DNA of 64,000 nucleotides, taken from contig CAVXLG010000012.1 of NCBI GenBank assembly GCA_963762615.1, positions 434,001-498,000 of the forward strand, read 5' to 3'. Source of the DNA: PALSA-505 sp963762615. GTDB taxonomy: Bacteria > Actinomycetota > Actinomycetes > Streptosporangiales > Streptosporangiaceae. A program made the position numbers and the translations under genes. Below are positions 8,157 through 16,634 of this stretch, in pieces; the stretch's first letter is position 1, and each line of letters begins with the position of its first letter. The notes beneath the pieces are model-generated. The model did not search any database. It worked only from the letters and a program-made list of their open reading frames with translations, and was not told where the DNA came from.

Positions 8157-9098
8157 TCAGAGCGGGATTACGAAGAGCGCCGCGGGCACCAGGACAAGCA
8201 GCGCCGCGCTGCAGCAGATTCCGATCCAGAGCGGGCGTGACAGCCCCGGCTGGGGTTCGAGCAGCCGGGCGACCCGCACGGCGACCTCGCCTGGAGGGCA
8301 GGCCTGCGCGGCGGCCAGCGCGCCGGACGGCGGCGCGGATGCACCCGCTACGCCGAACCTCATCAGCGCCGTGGCCAGTTCCCTGGCCGGGCTCGCGCGG
8401 CGGGCACGATCGTCGGCGAGCATCTCGACCAGCAGCGCAACGGCCTGGTGGGCCCGGAGCGTAACCCCGGACCGCGGGAAGGCGCGGCACAGCGCGGTGA
8501 ACGGGAGCAGCACGAGGTCGTGCCGCTCCCTGACGTGGGCCCGCTCATGGGCGAGCACGGCCGCGAGCTCGGCCGGATCAAGCAGGTCCAGCGTCCCGGC
8601 GCTGATCACGATGCGAGACCGCAGCCCGGGTACGCAGTACGCCGCGGCTGCCGGGTAATCCAGCACCAGCGCGCCTGGCGCCTTGGGGTCGAGACGGGCC
8701 AGCAGAGTGAGCAGCGCACGGTGCCGGCGCCGGATGCGCAGCACGGCGGTGCAGGCGGCGAACAGCATCCAGCAGAGCAGGACGAGCAGCGCGACCGCCA
8801 TGGTCAGGCAGGCCAGCCGGAGCGAGGTCAGGGCAACCGGCTCACCGCCCCGGGTCGCCCGCTGGACGGCGCTGAGCGCGAACGCGAACGCACCGCCGGC
8901 CACTCCGGTGTGCTCCGGCCTGGCCGCCAGTGCGGCCAGCGCGCCGACGGCCGCGAGGCCCCAGCCGAGGCCGAGGGCCTGCCAGAGCAAGATCGCGGCA
9001 GCCGGAGCCCGGCCAGGCCACGCCGCAGACGCGAGCATGCTGGCCGCCGCGACGGCGGTCATCGCGACCGCCGAGAGAACACCGACCGTTACGAGCAC
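8157..9098 (-). CDS. M56-family membrane zinc metallopeptidase (BlaR1-like)
   Basis: Integral membrane protease of the M56/BlaR1/MecR1 family. Hydrophobic segments flank residues 1-115, the catalytic Zn motif HERAH is at about 184-188, and a final membrane segment (about 292-312) ends the protein. There is no C-terminal penicillin-binding sensor domain as in BlaR1, so the signal is unknown. Seven bases separate it from the upstream blaI-type gene. The pair resembles the mycobacterial BlaI/BlaR arrangement (Rv1846c/Rv1845c), in which the protease would relieve repression. Confidence 0.87.
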   Translation of the reverse strand: MLVTVGVLSAVAMTAVAAASMLASAAWPGRAPAAAILLWQALGLGWGLAAVGALAALAARPEHTGVAGGAFAFALSAVQRATRGGEPVALTSLRLACLTMAVALLVLLCWMLFAACTAVLRIRRRHRALLTLLARLDPKAPGALVLDYPAAAAYCVPGLRSRIVISAGTLDLLDPAELAAVLAHERAHVRERHDLVLLPFTALCRAFPRSGVTLRAHQAVALLVEMLADDRARRASPARELATALMRFGVAGASAPPSGALAAAQACPPGEVAVRVARLLEPQPGLSRPLWIGICCSAALLVLVPAALFVIPL

Positions 9099-9105
9099 GC
9101 CGAAC

Positions 9106-9471
9106 TCAGTCCCCGGTGCTGTCTTCGAATGCCTCTAGGGCGCTACGCAGCACCCGCGCCTCAGAGTCGGTCACAGAACGGGCGAAGCGGGCCAGCGCGG
9201 CCTGCCTGTCCCCGGCCTGGTCAAGCGCGCTCAGCATCAGCTCCGTGACGTAGGCCTCCCGGCTGGCCGCAGGCTGGTACTGCCACGCGCGGCCATCGCG
9301 CTCGCGCGCGGCGAATCCCTTCTTGGCCAGCCGGTCCAGCACGGTCATCACGGTCGTGTGAGCCAAGTCTCGTTCGGTGAGCCGCTCGCTGACCTCGCGG
9401 ACGGTGAGCGGATTAGCGGAATCCCAGAGCACATCCATGATCGCGCGTTCAAGTTCACCGAGTCGATTCAC
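9106..9471 (-). CDS. BlaI/MecI/CopY-family transcriptional repressor
   Basis: Winged-helix repressor. The family head LGELERAIMDVLWDSANPLT is directly after the start, followed by the recognition helix TTVMTVLDRLAKKGF (about 39-53). I choose GTG 9471, preceded by AGG, because residues further upstream are not conserved in the family and it gives 121 residues. No beta-lactamase lies in the window. Targets are probably its own operon and genes elsewhere. It is co-directional with and upstream of the M56 protease. Confidence 0.88.
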   Translation of the reverse strand: MNRLGELERAIMDVLWDSANPLTVREVSERLTERDLAHTTVMTVLDRLAKKGFAARERDGRAWQYQPAASREAYVTELMLSALDQAGDRQAALARFARSVTDSEARVLRSALEAFEDSTGD

Positions 9472-9803
9472 CTGGTCACTGTATCTTTGCTGCTCCGCTG
9501 CCGGACAGGGCCCCTGGGGCCGCAGGGCGGCGTGCCGCGCAAAGACGAACAAGCGGAGCATGTCAGCGGGCATCGCCGACCCCTTCCCCTGTGGCCCCGG
9601 GACATCCGGAGGTGATTCGGGACCCGGCGGTTGGCGCACGGCGGCGGGCGGCGCGGTCTCGGTCGGCAGCTCCGCGTCGCCAAGCGGCTCGTCCAGGCGT
9701 ACTCCTGGGTGGCCGTCCGGGACGCGGTGTCCGGCGCCACCGCCTCGGCCGCGCGGCCACGTTCGTGGTCACCGCGGCGGCCTGCTCGGCGATGATGTAT
9801 CGG
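9472..9803. other. 332-bp gap with no recognised gene
   Basis: Lies between the exporter stop and the BlaI-type start. Open frames here have biased composition and no recognisable motif. The minus-strand promoter of the blaI-M56 pair must lie in the right-hand part. A GATACAGTGACC stretch just before the GTG could be half of a BlaI-type (TACA) operator, but no second half-site is clear. Confidence 0.5.
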
Positions 9804-11585
9804 CTAGCAAAGCCGGCAAGGACGGACCGCCGCGGCGAGGGCGGCTCGGTCCTCATCCAGCTGCACAGTCCCGGGCTGCTGTGCCGCGAGCTGCGGTGCC
9901 GCGAGCTGTTGGGCCGTGGGCTGTTGGGCCGTGGGCTGTTGGGCCGCGGGCCGGGGTGCCGCCTCTTGCGGTGCGGGCGCGGCACCGGACAGTTCCTGGC
10001 GGCGGACCCGGATGGTGGCGATCGCGATGAGCACGGCGAGTACCCCGATCCCCGCGGCAACCATGAACGCACGGGAGAAGCCGACCGTCAGGGCGTGATC
10101 GTAGATGGACACGGGCGGGGTTGTGCCCGGCTTCGGCAAGGGCCGGCCCGCCTTCGCAGCGGCCGCCGCCGCGTGCGCGACCTGGGTCCTGACGCTGTTC
10201 GCGACGGTCGTCCAGGCGACGGTGCCGAGCAGTGCCAGCCCGATCGCGCCGCCGATCTGCTGGGCGGCGTTGAGCAGGCTGGAGGCGACACCGGAGTCCT
10301 GCTCGGCCACGTTGTGCAGGGCGACCAGGGCCAGCGGGACGAACACCAGGCCGAGCCCGAGCGAGCTCACCAGCTGCGGGCCGAGCAGATGGACGGCGTA
10401 GCCGGCGTGCTCGGTCACCCTGGAAAACCAGAACATCCCGCCCGCCACCATGGCCGCGCCGGCCACGATCAGCGGCCGGGCGCCGATCCGCGGCACCAGC
10501 TGCGAGGCCAGCGCGGAGGCAACCACGACCCCGACGGCGAACGGCAGGTAGGCGATGCCCGTCCGGATCGCGCTGTAGCCGAGGACGTTCTGCATGAACA
10601 GGGTGAGGAAGAAGAACAGGCCGAAAAGCCCGGTGGCGATGCACAGCATGATCAGGTAGGCACCCGACCTGTTGCGGTCGGCGAGTACCCGCAGCGGAAG
10701 CAGCGGCCGCGAGCTGCGCCTTTCGATCAGCACGAACGAGACGAGCAGCACCACGGACGCGGCCAGCGATGTCAGCACCTGCGCGTCACCCCAGTGCGAT
10801 ACGCCGTCGGGCCCGGTGGCGGCCTTGGACAGGCCGTAGACCAGCAGCGCGATGCCGCCGGTGCCGGTGATCGCGCCGGCCACGTCGATCCGGCCCGGCC
10901 GGCGGGGCGATTCGGCCAGCACGCGCGGCGCCGCGGCCGCCACCAGGATCCCGATCGGGACGTTGACGAACAGCACCCACCGCCACGACAGGTAGGTGGT
11001 CAGGATGCCGCCCAGCAGCAGGCCCACCGCGGCGCCGGCGCTGGCCATCGACGCGTAGACGCCGAATGCCCTGTTGCGTTCCCCGCCTTCGGGAAAGTTG
11101 GTGGTGATCAGCGCCAGCGCGGTCGGCGCGATCACCGCGCCGCCGACTCCCTGGACCGCCCGCGCGGTCAGCAGCCACCACTCGCTGGTGGCGAACCCGC
11201 CGAGCAGCGACGCTCCGGAGAACAGCAGCAGCCCGAAGACGAACGTCCGCCGCCGGCCAAAGATGTCACCGGCGCGTCCGCCGAGCAGGAGCAGGCCGCC
11301 GAAAGTGACTGCGTACGCGTTCACCACCCACTCCAGGCCGCTGCCGGAAAAGCCAAGCGCCCGCTGCACGTGCGGCAACGCCACATTGACGATGGTGGCG
11401 TCGAGCACGACCATGAGCTGGGCGGTGGCGATGACCAGCAAAGCCAGGCCGAGGCGGCGGCTGCCGCCGCCGGCCGTGGCGCCGGGCGAGGCCGCACGCC
11501 CGGTCTCGGATTGCGCCGACCGGGTGGCGGGCGCGTAGTCGGGCAGGTCGGGGGCGCTGCCCGCGCCGGAGGCTGGCGAGGTCAC
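9804..11585 (-). CDS. DHA2-family (EmrB/QacA-type) MFS exporter
   Basis: Fourteen-helix drug:proton antiporter family. Motif C-like LDATIVNVALPHVQRALG lies after the first helix, and motif A (GGRAGDIFGRRR) at about residue 85. Substrate is unknown; homologues export antibiotics and dyes. The GTG at 11585, preceded by AGGGAG, gives 593 residues; frame upstream of it is not conserved. The tail carries short Gln/Ala/Pro repeats (AQQPTAQQPTAQQ). An alternating half-site array lies 80 bases upstream, and the LAL regulator is divergent, suggesting a controlled exporter. Confidence 0.88.
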   Translation of the reverse strand: MTSPASGAGSAPDLPDYAPATRSAQSETGRAASPGATAGGGSRRLGLALLVIATAQLMVVLDATIVNVALPHVQRALGFSGSGLEWVVNAYAVTFGGLLLLGGRAGDIFGRRRTFVFGLLLFSGASLLGGFATSEWWLLTARAVQGVGGAVIAPTALALITTNFPEGGERNRAFGVYASMASAGAAVGLLLGGILTTYLSWRWVLFVNVPIGILVAAAAPRVLAESPRRPGRIDVAGAITGTGGIALLVYGLSKAATGPDGVSHWGDAQVLTSLAASVVLLVSFVLIERRSSRPLLPLRVLADRNRSGAYLIMLCIATGLFGLFFFLTLFMQNVLGYSAIRTGIAYLPFAVGVVVASALASQLVPRIGARPLIVAGAAMVAGGMFWFSRVTEHAGYAVHLLGPQLVSSLGLGLVFVPLALVALHNVAEQDSGVASSLLNAAQQIGGAIGLALLGTVAWTTVANSVRTQVAHAAAAAAKAGRPLPKPGTTPPVSIYDHALTVGFSRAFMVAAGIGVLAVLIAIATIRVRRQELSGAAPAPQEAAPRPAAQQPTAQQPTAQQLAAPQLAAQQPGTVQLDEDRAALAAAVRPCRLC

Positions 11586-11664
11586 GGTATCTCCCTGGGA
11601 TCTCCGAGCACGTCCCTGGCGGCCGTGCGAGCTTTCGCGACGGGCCCAGGCTCGCCGCCAGCGA

Positions 11665-11693
11665 GGTGAGAGGCCGTCACCGGATCGAGGTGA
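11665..11693. promoter_or_regulatory. Alternating half-site array A, GGTGA-N7-TCACC-N7-GGTGA
   Basis: Three exact pentamers at 11665-11669, 11677-11681 and 11689-11693, each 12 bases from the next and alternating in orientation. It sits 80 bases upstream of the exporter start and about 220 bases upstream of the LAL regulator start. The same architecture recurs at 14637, 16084, 16587 and 16822. Probably an operator for a regulator that binds cooperatively (inference). Confidence 0.7.
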
Positions 11694-11910
11694 TTGCGAG
11701 GCCGCGTCAGCGTGACGCTCCGCGGGCAGGCGCAGGCCACCCGGGAACTGGCCTCGGTCCCGGCCGGCGGTTCGGGTCCAGGTGATCGGCCGCACCGGGC
11801 AATGCATGACGGGATGGGATCGCGCCGACGGCGCGTTGATGACAGTGCACCAGAACCGAGGTTCGCGTGCCGTTGACAGCGCGTTCACGTGCCTGATAGC
11901 GAGGGGGAAG

Positions 11911-14628
11911 GTGGCAGGACTGGGTGACCAGCGCCAGGGTGTCGGGCGTGGATATCAGGGCGGGCCTTTGACGGTGGCTCGAGCGGCTCCCCGGCTGATC
12001 GACCGGGGTGATCTCGTCGCTACCCTGGATCGCGCGGCGGCGAGCAAGGTGACGGTCATCTCGGCTCCGGCCGGCAGCGGGAAGACGTCGCTGCTGCGCG
12101 CCTGGGCCGGCCGTACGGGTCAGCCGCGCCGGCTCGCCCTCGTGCAGGTGCAGCGCGGCCAGCAAGACGCCCAGCAGTTCTGGCTGGCCTTGCTCGACGC
12201 GATCCGTCACGCTTCGGCCACGGCCGGCCGTGCGGAACCGTCGGCCGCGGCACCCGACTTCAACGCACCAGCGATGGTCGACCGGGTGCTCTCGGAGCTC
12301 GCCGACTCTCACGGCGGCGTCACGCTGGTTATTGATGATCTCCACGAGCTGCACTCGGCAGAAGCCCTCGCTCAGCTCACCCGGCTGCTGACGAACCTTC
12401 CCCCGAACGTGCACGCGATCTTGACCACGCGCCACGATGTGCCGCTGCGGCTGCATCAGCTGCGCCTGGCCGGCGAGCTAGCCGAGATCCGCGCGGCCGG
12501 CCTGCGCTTTTCCGAGCGCGAAACCCGCGAGCTGCTCGACGCCTCGGGCATCGCGCTATCCGACTCCGGGGCGGCGCTGCTGCACCAGCGGACCGAAGGG
12601 TGGGCCGCGGGCCTGCGGCTCGCGGCGCTCTCCCTGGTCGGCCACCCCGACCCGGAGCGGTTCGTCGCGGAGTTCTCCGGCAGCGACCGCACGGTCGCCG
12701 AGTACCTGATCGCCGAGATGCTCGACCGCCAGCCCGCCGACGTCCAGGATCTGCTGCTGCGCACCTCGCTGCTCGATCGCGTCAACGGTGAACTGGCAGA
12801 CCTGCTGACCGGCCGGCCGGGCTCGGAACAGACCCTGCTGAGTCTCGAAGATGCGAACGCGTTCGTCGAATCGCTGAACCCCGAGCGCACCTGGTTCCGC
12901 TACCACCACCTATTCGCGGATCTCCTGCGGCTGGAGTTGCGCCGGACGCTGCCCGAAGAAGTACCCGCGCTGCACCGGCGCGCCGCCGGATGGTTCACCT
13001 TGCAGGGCCAGGTCGTCAACGCCATCCGGCACACCCAGGCGGCGGGCGACTGGGCTGATGCGGCCAGGCTGCTCGCCGACCATTCGTTCAGCCTGACGCT
13101 CGACGGGCAAGCGCAGACCATGCAGGCGCTGGTGCGGGCCTTCCCGCCGGGCGCGGACCACCCCGAGCTGGCCCTGGTGCGCGCGATGGGTGACCTTGCG
13201 CAGGGGCGCCTGGACGAGGCGGCCGCCTACCTGACGGTCGCCGAGACGTACGCCGAGACGACGCCGCCAGGTCGCCAGCGCCGCCTCCAGGTGGCGATCG
13301 CGTCGCTGCAGCTGGCACTGGCCAGGCGGCGCGGTCACCTGCCCGGCGTCATCGAGCAGGCCAGGTTCCTCGCCTCCCCGGTAACGGGGCAATCCGACGA
13401 GGACATCGCGCTCGGCAGCGACCTGCGCGCGGTGGCCCTGATGAACCTGGGGACCGCCGAGGCGTGGTCCCTGGGGCTGCCAGACGCTGAGCGCCACCTG
13501 CGGGAGGGTGCCGTCCTGGCCCGGGAGATCGGCCGGCCGTACCTGGAGGTCGGCTGCCTCGCGCAGCTCGGTTTCGCGTATATCTTCCATGATCCTGCCA
13601 TGCCGAAGGTCCGTGCGTTCGCCACGACCCAGCAGCGCTGCCGAGAGGCGATCGAGCTCGCCGAACGGTACGGCTGGGACGCGGAACCGGTGATCGCACC
13701 CGCGCTGATGACGCTCGCCGGCACGATGGTGTTTCTGGGTGAGTTCGACGAGGGCGAGCGGTGGCTGCGGCGCACCGAACGGGCTCTGCAAACGGACACC
13801 GGGCCGGACATCAGGCTGCTGCTGCACCAGACGGCCGGGATGCTGCACGCCAGCCGCGGCCGCCACCGCGAGGCGCTCGAGGAGTTCAGCACGGCCGAAG
13901 ACCTGGCATCGCAGCTGGAGGGATCGCAGGCGCTGGCGAGCCAGGTGACCGGCTGGCTGCTCGCCGCGCAGGCCCGCCTCGGGATGACCGGCGAGGCCCG
14001 CGCGGCGCTCGCGGCGCTCGATGACGAGCAGGCCAGCTCCGGTGAGATCCGGAACGCCCTTGCGGTGATCTGCCTCGCGGAAGGCGATCCGGCCGCGGCT
14101 CTGGCCGCGGTGGCCGATGTTCTCGGTGGCACGGCACCGGTCCTCGGGTACGTCACCGTCGTGGAGGCGCACCTGCTGGCAGGGCTCGCCCACCGTGAGC
14201 TCGGTGACCAGCGCGCGGCGAACCAGGCGGCGGAACGGGCGCTGGCCCTGGCGGAGTCTGACCGGCTGATCCTGCCGTTCGCGATGACCGGGTCAGCCGG
14301 GCTGCTGGAGGCGCTGCCCCGGCACCAGACAGCGCACGCCGCGCTGCTCGCCGACATCCTGGATGTCTTGCACGGGAAATCCCCGGCGGCCAAAGACCAG
14401 CCCTCATGGCCGCCGGCGGAGGAGCTCAGCCCGGGCGAGCTGCGGGTGCTGAGGTACCTGCCGACGAACCTGTCCCGGCCCGAGATCGCCGGCGAACTGT
14501 CCGTCTCGCCGAACACCGTCAGCACGCACCTGCGCAGCATCTACGCCAAGCTCCAGGTCCGTGACCGGTCCTCGGCCGTGCGGCGCGCCCGGGAACTGCG
14601 GCTGCTGGCGGCCGGCCGCACGCGCTAG
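11911..14628 (+). CDS. LAL-type LuxR-family transcriptional activator (MalT-like)
   Basis: Large ATP-binding regulator. Walker A APAGSGKTS is at about residues 52-60, and a Walker-B-like VTLVIDDLHEL near 136. A long TPR-like helical region follows, then a C-terminal LuxR helix-turn-helix (LSPGELRVLRYLPTNLSRPE and SPNTVSTHLRSIYAKLQ) near 840-895. About 905 residues is typical of LAL regulators. The start is uncertain: GTG 11911 has a GGGGGAAG just before it, but spacing is tight, and in-frame starts from 11782 to 11974 are possible. It diverges from the exporter. A small conserved-looking gene follows at 14689. Confidence 0.88.
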   Translation: MAGLGDQRQGVGRGYQGGPLTVARAAPRLIDRGDLVATLDRAAASKVTVISAPAGSGKTSLLRAWAGRTGQPRRLALVQVQRGQQDAQQFWLALLDAIRHASATAGRAEPSAAAPDFNAPAMVDRVLSELADSHGGVTLVIDDLHELHSAEALAQLTRLLTNLPPNVHAILTTRHDVPLRLHQLRLAGELAEIRAAGLRFSERETRELLDASGIALSDSGAALLHQRTEGWAAGLRLAALSLVGHPDPERFVAEFSGSDRTVAEYLIAEMLDRQPADVQDLLLRTSLLDRVNGELADLLTGRPGSEQTLLSLEDANAFVESLNPERTWFRYHHLFADLLRLELRRTLPEEVPALHRRAAGWFTLQGQVVNAIRHTQAAGDWADAARLLADHSFSLTLDGQAQTMQALVRAFPPGADHPELALVRAMGDLAQGRLDEAAAYLTVAETYAETTPPGRQRRLQVAIASLQLALARRRGHLPGVIEQARFLASPVTGQSDEDIALGSDLRAVALMNLGTAEAWSLGLPDAERHLREGAVLAREIGRPYLEVGCLAQLGFAYIFHDPAMPKVRAFATTQQRCREAIELAERYGWDAEPVIAPALMTLAGTMVFLGEFDEGERWLRRTERALQTDTGPDIRLLLHQTAGMLHASRGRHREALEEFSTAEDLASQLEGSQALASQVTGWLLAAQARLGMTGEARAALAALDDEQASSGEIRNALAVICLAEGDPAAALAAVADVLGGTAPVLGYVTVVEAHLLAGLAHRELGDQRAANQAAERALALAESDRLILPFAMTGSAGLLEALPRHQTAHAALLADILDVLHGKSPAAKDQPSWPPAEELSPGELRVLRYLPTNLSRPEIAGELSVSPNTVSTHLRSIYAKLQVRDRSSAVRRARELRLLAAGRTR

Positions 14629-14636
14629 CCGGGCGG

Positions 14637-14665
14637 TCACCGGATCCCGGTGATCCCGGGTCACC
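14637..14665. promoter_or_regulatory. Alternating half-site array B, TCACC-N7-GGTGA-N7-TCACC
   Basis: Three exact pentamers at 14637-14641, 14649-14653 and 14661-14665, the same 12-base alternating pattern as array A but in the opposite phase. It lies between the LAL regulator stop and the small gene starting at 14689, so it overlaps the expected promoter of that gene. Confidence 0.7.
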
Positions 14666-14688
14666 TGCCCGCCCGTGACCATGGCGTC

Positions 14689-14937
14689 ATGGACCCGGCA
14701 CCCGCCCCGTACCTGATCCGGATCAACGGGCACCTCGGCGCCACGGTGCTGTCGGCGTTCCCGGCGCTGGCGCCGCAGCAGCACGGCACGCACACCGTGC
14801 TCACCGGCCTGCTGGACCAGTCCGCACTGTACGGCGTGCTGGCCGAGATCGAGGCGCTCAGCCTGGACCTGCTCGAGATCCGGAAGCTCACCCCCGACCG
14901 CACATCACCAGAACCAGGTCACCACCACTCACCCTGA
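14689..14937 (+). CDS. Small hypothetical protein beside the LAL regulator
   Basis: 82 residues beginning MDPAPAPYLIRINGHLG, with alternating beta/alpha-looking segments (YLIRINGHLGATVLSAFP, GVLAEIEALSLDLLEIRKL). I recall similar short proteins beside LuxR-family regulators in actinomycetes, but no function is known to me. ATG 14689 is the most natural start; the ribosome binding site is weak. The C-terminal GHHHSP is polar. It is preceded by array B and probably separately controlled from the LAL gene. Confidence 0.6.
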   Translation: MDPAPAPYLIRINGHLGATVLSAFPALAPQQHGTHTVLTGLLDQSALYGVLAEIEALSLDLLEIRKLTPDRTSPEPGHHHSP

Positions 14938-14988
14938 CGGCTACTACCGTCGGGGGCGCCGGTTTCGCCAGAAGAAGGTGCCGCTCCC

Positions 14989-15118
14989 ATGACCAGTGCC
15001 GCCGCGAACGACTCGTTCGCCGGCCATCTCCCAGCTGGTCCTGCTCGTGTCGGGCGCGGGGCAGGTGATCCTCGTCATCGCGGTCCGGAAGATGGTCAAC
15101 GAGGACGTCGGCTTCTGA
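14989..15118 (+). pseudogene. Possible 42-residue single-span membrane protein with one-base shift
   Basis: ATG 14989 has AGAAGAAGG 10 bases upstream and opens MTSAAANDSFAG. One base later in frame (about 15022-15027) the sequence becomes ISQLVLLVSGAGQVILVIAV followed by RKMVNEDVGF and a TGA at 15116-15118. This is a typical short membrane segment with a basic then acidic tail. As read, the first frame continues instead into low-complexity sequence. An unbroken 40-residue version could start at GTG 14996. It could equally be chance; family unknown. Confidence 0.35.
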
Positions 15119-15124
15119 TCACCT

Positions 15125-15697
15125 TCAACTGGAGCGATGCAGGTAGGGCGCCTCATTGGCCAGCGCGGCCAGCAGCGTGGGCGGGTCGAAGCCGCCACGG
15201 TGGACGAAGCCGTCGATGAACAGGGTGGGGGTGCCGAGTACCTGGCCCGAGGCCAGGCCACTGCCGATGTCGCGCTGGATCCGCTCCGCCACGGTCTTGC
15301 TGGCCCGGTCGCGGTCGCAGGCTGCCACATCCAGCCCGAGCTGGACAGCGTACCCGCGAAGGTCGCCGTCTTCGAGCGCCTTTTGCCGGTGGAACAGCAG
15401 CTCGTGCATGTCCCAGAACCGGCCCTGCCGCGCGGCGGCCTCGGCGGCGGCTGCCGCGGCGAGGGCGTGCGGGTGGATGCCAGTCAAGGGGAAATGCCGG
15501 AAGGCGAACCGCACATTCCCGCCGAGCTGCTGTTCGACCAGCTCGATCGCATGGAAGGCCTGCCGCGAGTACGGGCACTCGTAGTCGCCGTACTCGATGA
15601 TCAGGCGACCGGCGGGCGAACCCCGGACGTGATCGACGTTCTCCTCCAGCGGCGCCAGGGCCAGCTGGTAGCCGTCCGGCATCGAGTTGTAGGTCAT
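15125..15697 (-). CDS. DsbA-family thioredoxin-fold protein with CPYS active site
   Basis: Thioredoxin-fold protein with an inserted helical domain. The active-site segment EYGDYECPYSRQAFHA is at about residues 35-50 and the cis-Pro loop GQVLGTPTLFIDG at about 158-170. The second active-site Cys is Ser (CPYS), so it cannot form the usual internal disulfide; this resembles thioredoxin-like domains attached to actinobacterial NhaA. There is no signal peptide, suggesting a cytoplasmic role. ATG 15697 is the first start giving the conserved body. It follows the 82-residue gene by 43 bases and probably shares its transcript. Confidence 0.82.
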   Translation of the reverse strand: MTYNSMPDGYQLALAPLEENVDHVRGSPAGRLIIEYGDYECPYSRQAFHAIELVEQQLGGNVRFAFRHFPLTGIHPHALAAAAAAEAAARQGRFWDMHELLFHRQKALEDGDLRGYAVQLGLDVAACDRDRASKTVAERIQRDIGSGLASGQVLGTPTLFIDGFVHRGGFDPPTLLAALANEAPYLHRSS

Positions 15698-15740
15698 GAC
15701 GGCCTCCGGTGGCTGTCCGGGATCCGGCTGGCTGGACTGG

Positions 15741-15989
15741 TTAGAAGCCGACTGGCTGGCGGATGAGGACGATGTGGATGCGACCGGGCAGTTCCTGGTG
15801 GATCTCCAGAATCTTCCCGACCTGGCTGTGCTGCCCGTAGGCCGCCTGCGCGCGGGCGTCTTCCAGCGGCAGGCTGTGCTGGTAGATCCGCTCGTGTGCG
15901 GCTTCCAGCGTGGGCACCAGCTTCTGCGCCTGCAGCGCGCGCTCATCCGGCAGCGTGGTGAAGCGATCAGGAGTGGCAGTCGTGCTCAC
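15741..15989 (-). CDS. Small hypothetical protein upstream of the DsbA-like gene
   Basis: 82 residues starting with a GTG preceded by a strong AAGGAGG eight bases upstream. The body is Gln/Ala/His-rich and predicted helical (LPDERALQAQKLVPTLEAAH), ending RIHIVLIRQPVGF, which may be a beta strand. No family recognised. Array C lies about 95 bases upstream, and the DsbA-like gene follows in the same direction, so the two are likely an operon controlled by the array. Confidence 0.65.
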   Translation of the reverse strand: MSTTATPDRFTTLPDERALQAQKLVPTLEAAHERIYQHSLPLEDARAQAAYGQHSQVGKILEIHQELPGRIHIVLIRQPVGF

Positions 15990-16052
15990 TGCTGGTCCTC
16001 CTTGATGGAGATTGCTCCCTGGAACCCAGGGTTCCCGGGAGCTGGCTGGCTG

Positions 16053-16131
16053 ATCGAATGCGCCCGAAGTTACCGGCCGTCAAGGTGAGCGGCTGTCACC
16101 TGGTCCCGGTGATTGTGCGGGCCAGCAGCGT
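16053..16131. repeat. Direct repeat copy 1, about 79 bp, carrying array C
   Basis: Begins ATCGAATGCGCCCGAAG and ends GCGGGCCAGCAGCG. It is about 85 percent identical by eye to 16556-16634 in the same orientation. The two copies bracket the PAP2 relic. Confidence 0.85.
16084..16112. promoter_or_regulatory. Alternating half-site array C, GGTGA-N7-TCACC-N7-GGTGA
   Basis: Exact pentamers at 16084-16088, 16096-16100 and 16108-16112. It is 95 bases upstream of the GTG at 15989 (minus strand) and within the copy-1 direct repeat. Confidence 0.7.
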
Positions 16132-16556
16132 TGTTTCGCGAAGCACGGCCAGGCTGCCAGCGCGGCGGCGACGACAGCCTGCCCAGCAGGCAGCACGCGG
16201 TGACCGCCCACGCCCACCGCCCGGCCAGCCGCCGCCACCAGATGACCGGCTGCCGGCCGCAGGTTGCCGCGCCGGGGCTGCTGGCAGCCGAAGTGGCCGT
16301 CGGCACGGCGCCGCCCAGCACGGGCCCGGCGGCATCCTGCCTCGGGGTGGCGCGGGTGGCGAGCAGGCCGAGGGTGGTGATGGCCAGGCCAGCGGCGGCG
16401 TCGAGCACGAAGTGGTTCGCTGAGGCGAGCACCACGAAGGTGGTGGCCGCGGGGTAGAGCCAGGCCAGGCGCCGCCACCGGCTGCGGGTGGCGATGACGA
16501 CGGCAGCCGCGCACCAGGCGGCCCAGGCCACGTGCAGGCTGGGCATGACGGCGGTA
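16132..16556 (-). pseudogene. PAP2-superfamily phosphatase relic, N-terminal half missing
   Basis: The frame reads LDTAVMPSLHVAWAAW, then membrane-like segments, then SANHFVLDAAAG. These match the second and third catalytic motifs of PAP2/inositolphosphotransferase-type membrane phosphatases, including the His and Asp of motif 3. The first catalytic motif and about half the protein are absent: homology stops at 16556 where direct-repeat copy 2 begins. The 3' end runs into copy 1. No suitable start lies upstream. This looks like a gene truncated by recombination between or insertion of the repeats. Confidence 0.75.
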
Positions 16557-16634
16557 TCGAGTGCGGCCGAAGCTACTGGCCATCGAGGTGAGCGGCTGTC
16601 ACCTGGTTTCGGTGATTGCGCGGGCCAGCAGCCG
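16556..16634. repeat. Direct repeat copy 2, about 79 bp, carrying array D
   Basis: Begins ATCGAGTGCGGCCGAAG and ends GCGGGCCAGCAGCC. Same orientation as copy 1 at 16053-16131, 503 bases away. Its left edge coincides with the break in the PAP2 gene. Confidence 0.85.
16587..16615. promoter_or_regulatory. Alternating half-site array D, GGTGA-N7-TCACC-N7-GGTGA
   Basis: Exact pentamers at 16587-16591, 16599-16603 and 16611-16615. The first spacer GCGGCTG is identical to that in array C. It lies upstream of the PAP2 relic on the minus strand. Confidence 0.7.

Noticed and set aside
12910..14540. Overlapping minus-strand frames inside the LAL regulator
   Set aside because: Shadows of a well-supported LuxR-family gene.
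16053..16634. Insertion sequence ends flanking the PAP2 relic
   Set aside because: The two copies are direct, there is no transposase, and no terminal inverted repeats or target duplication are visible.
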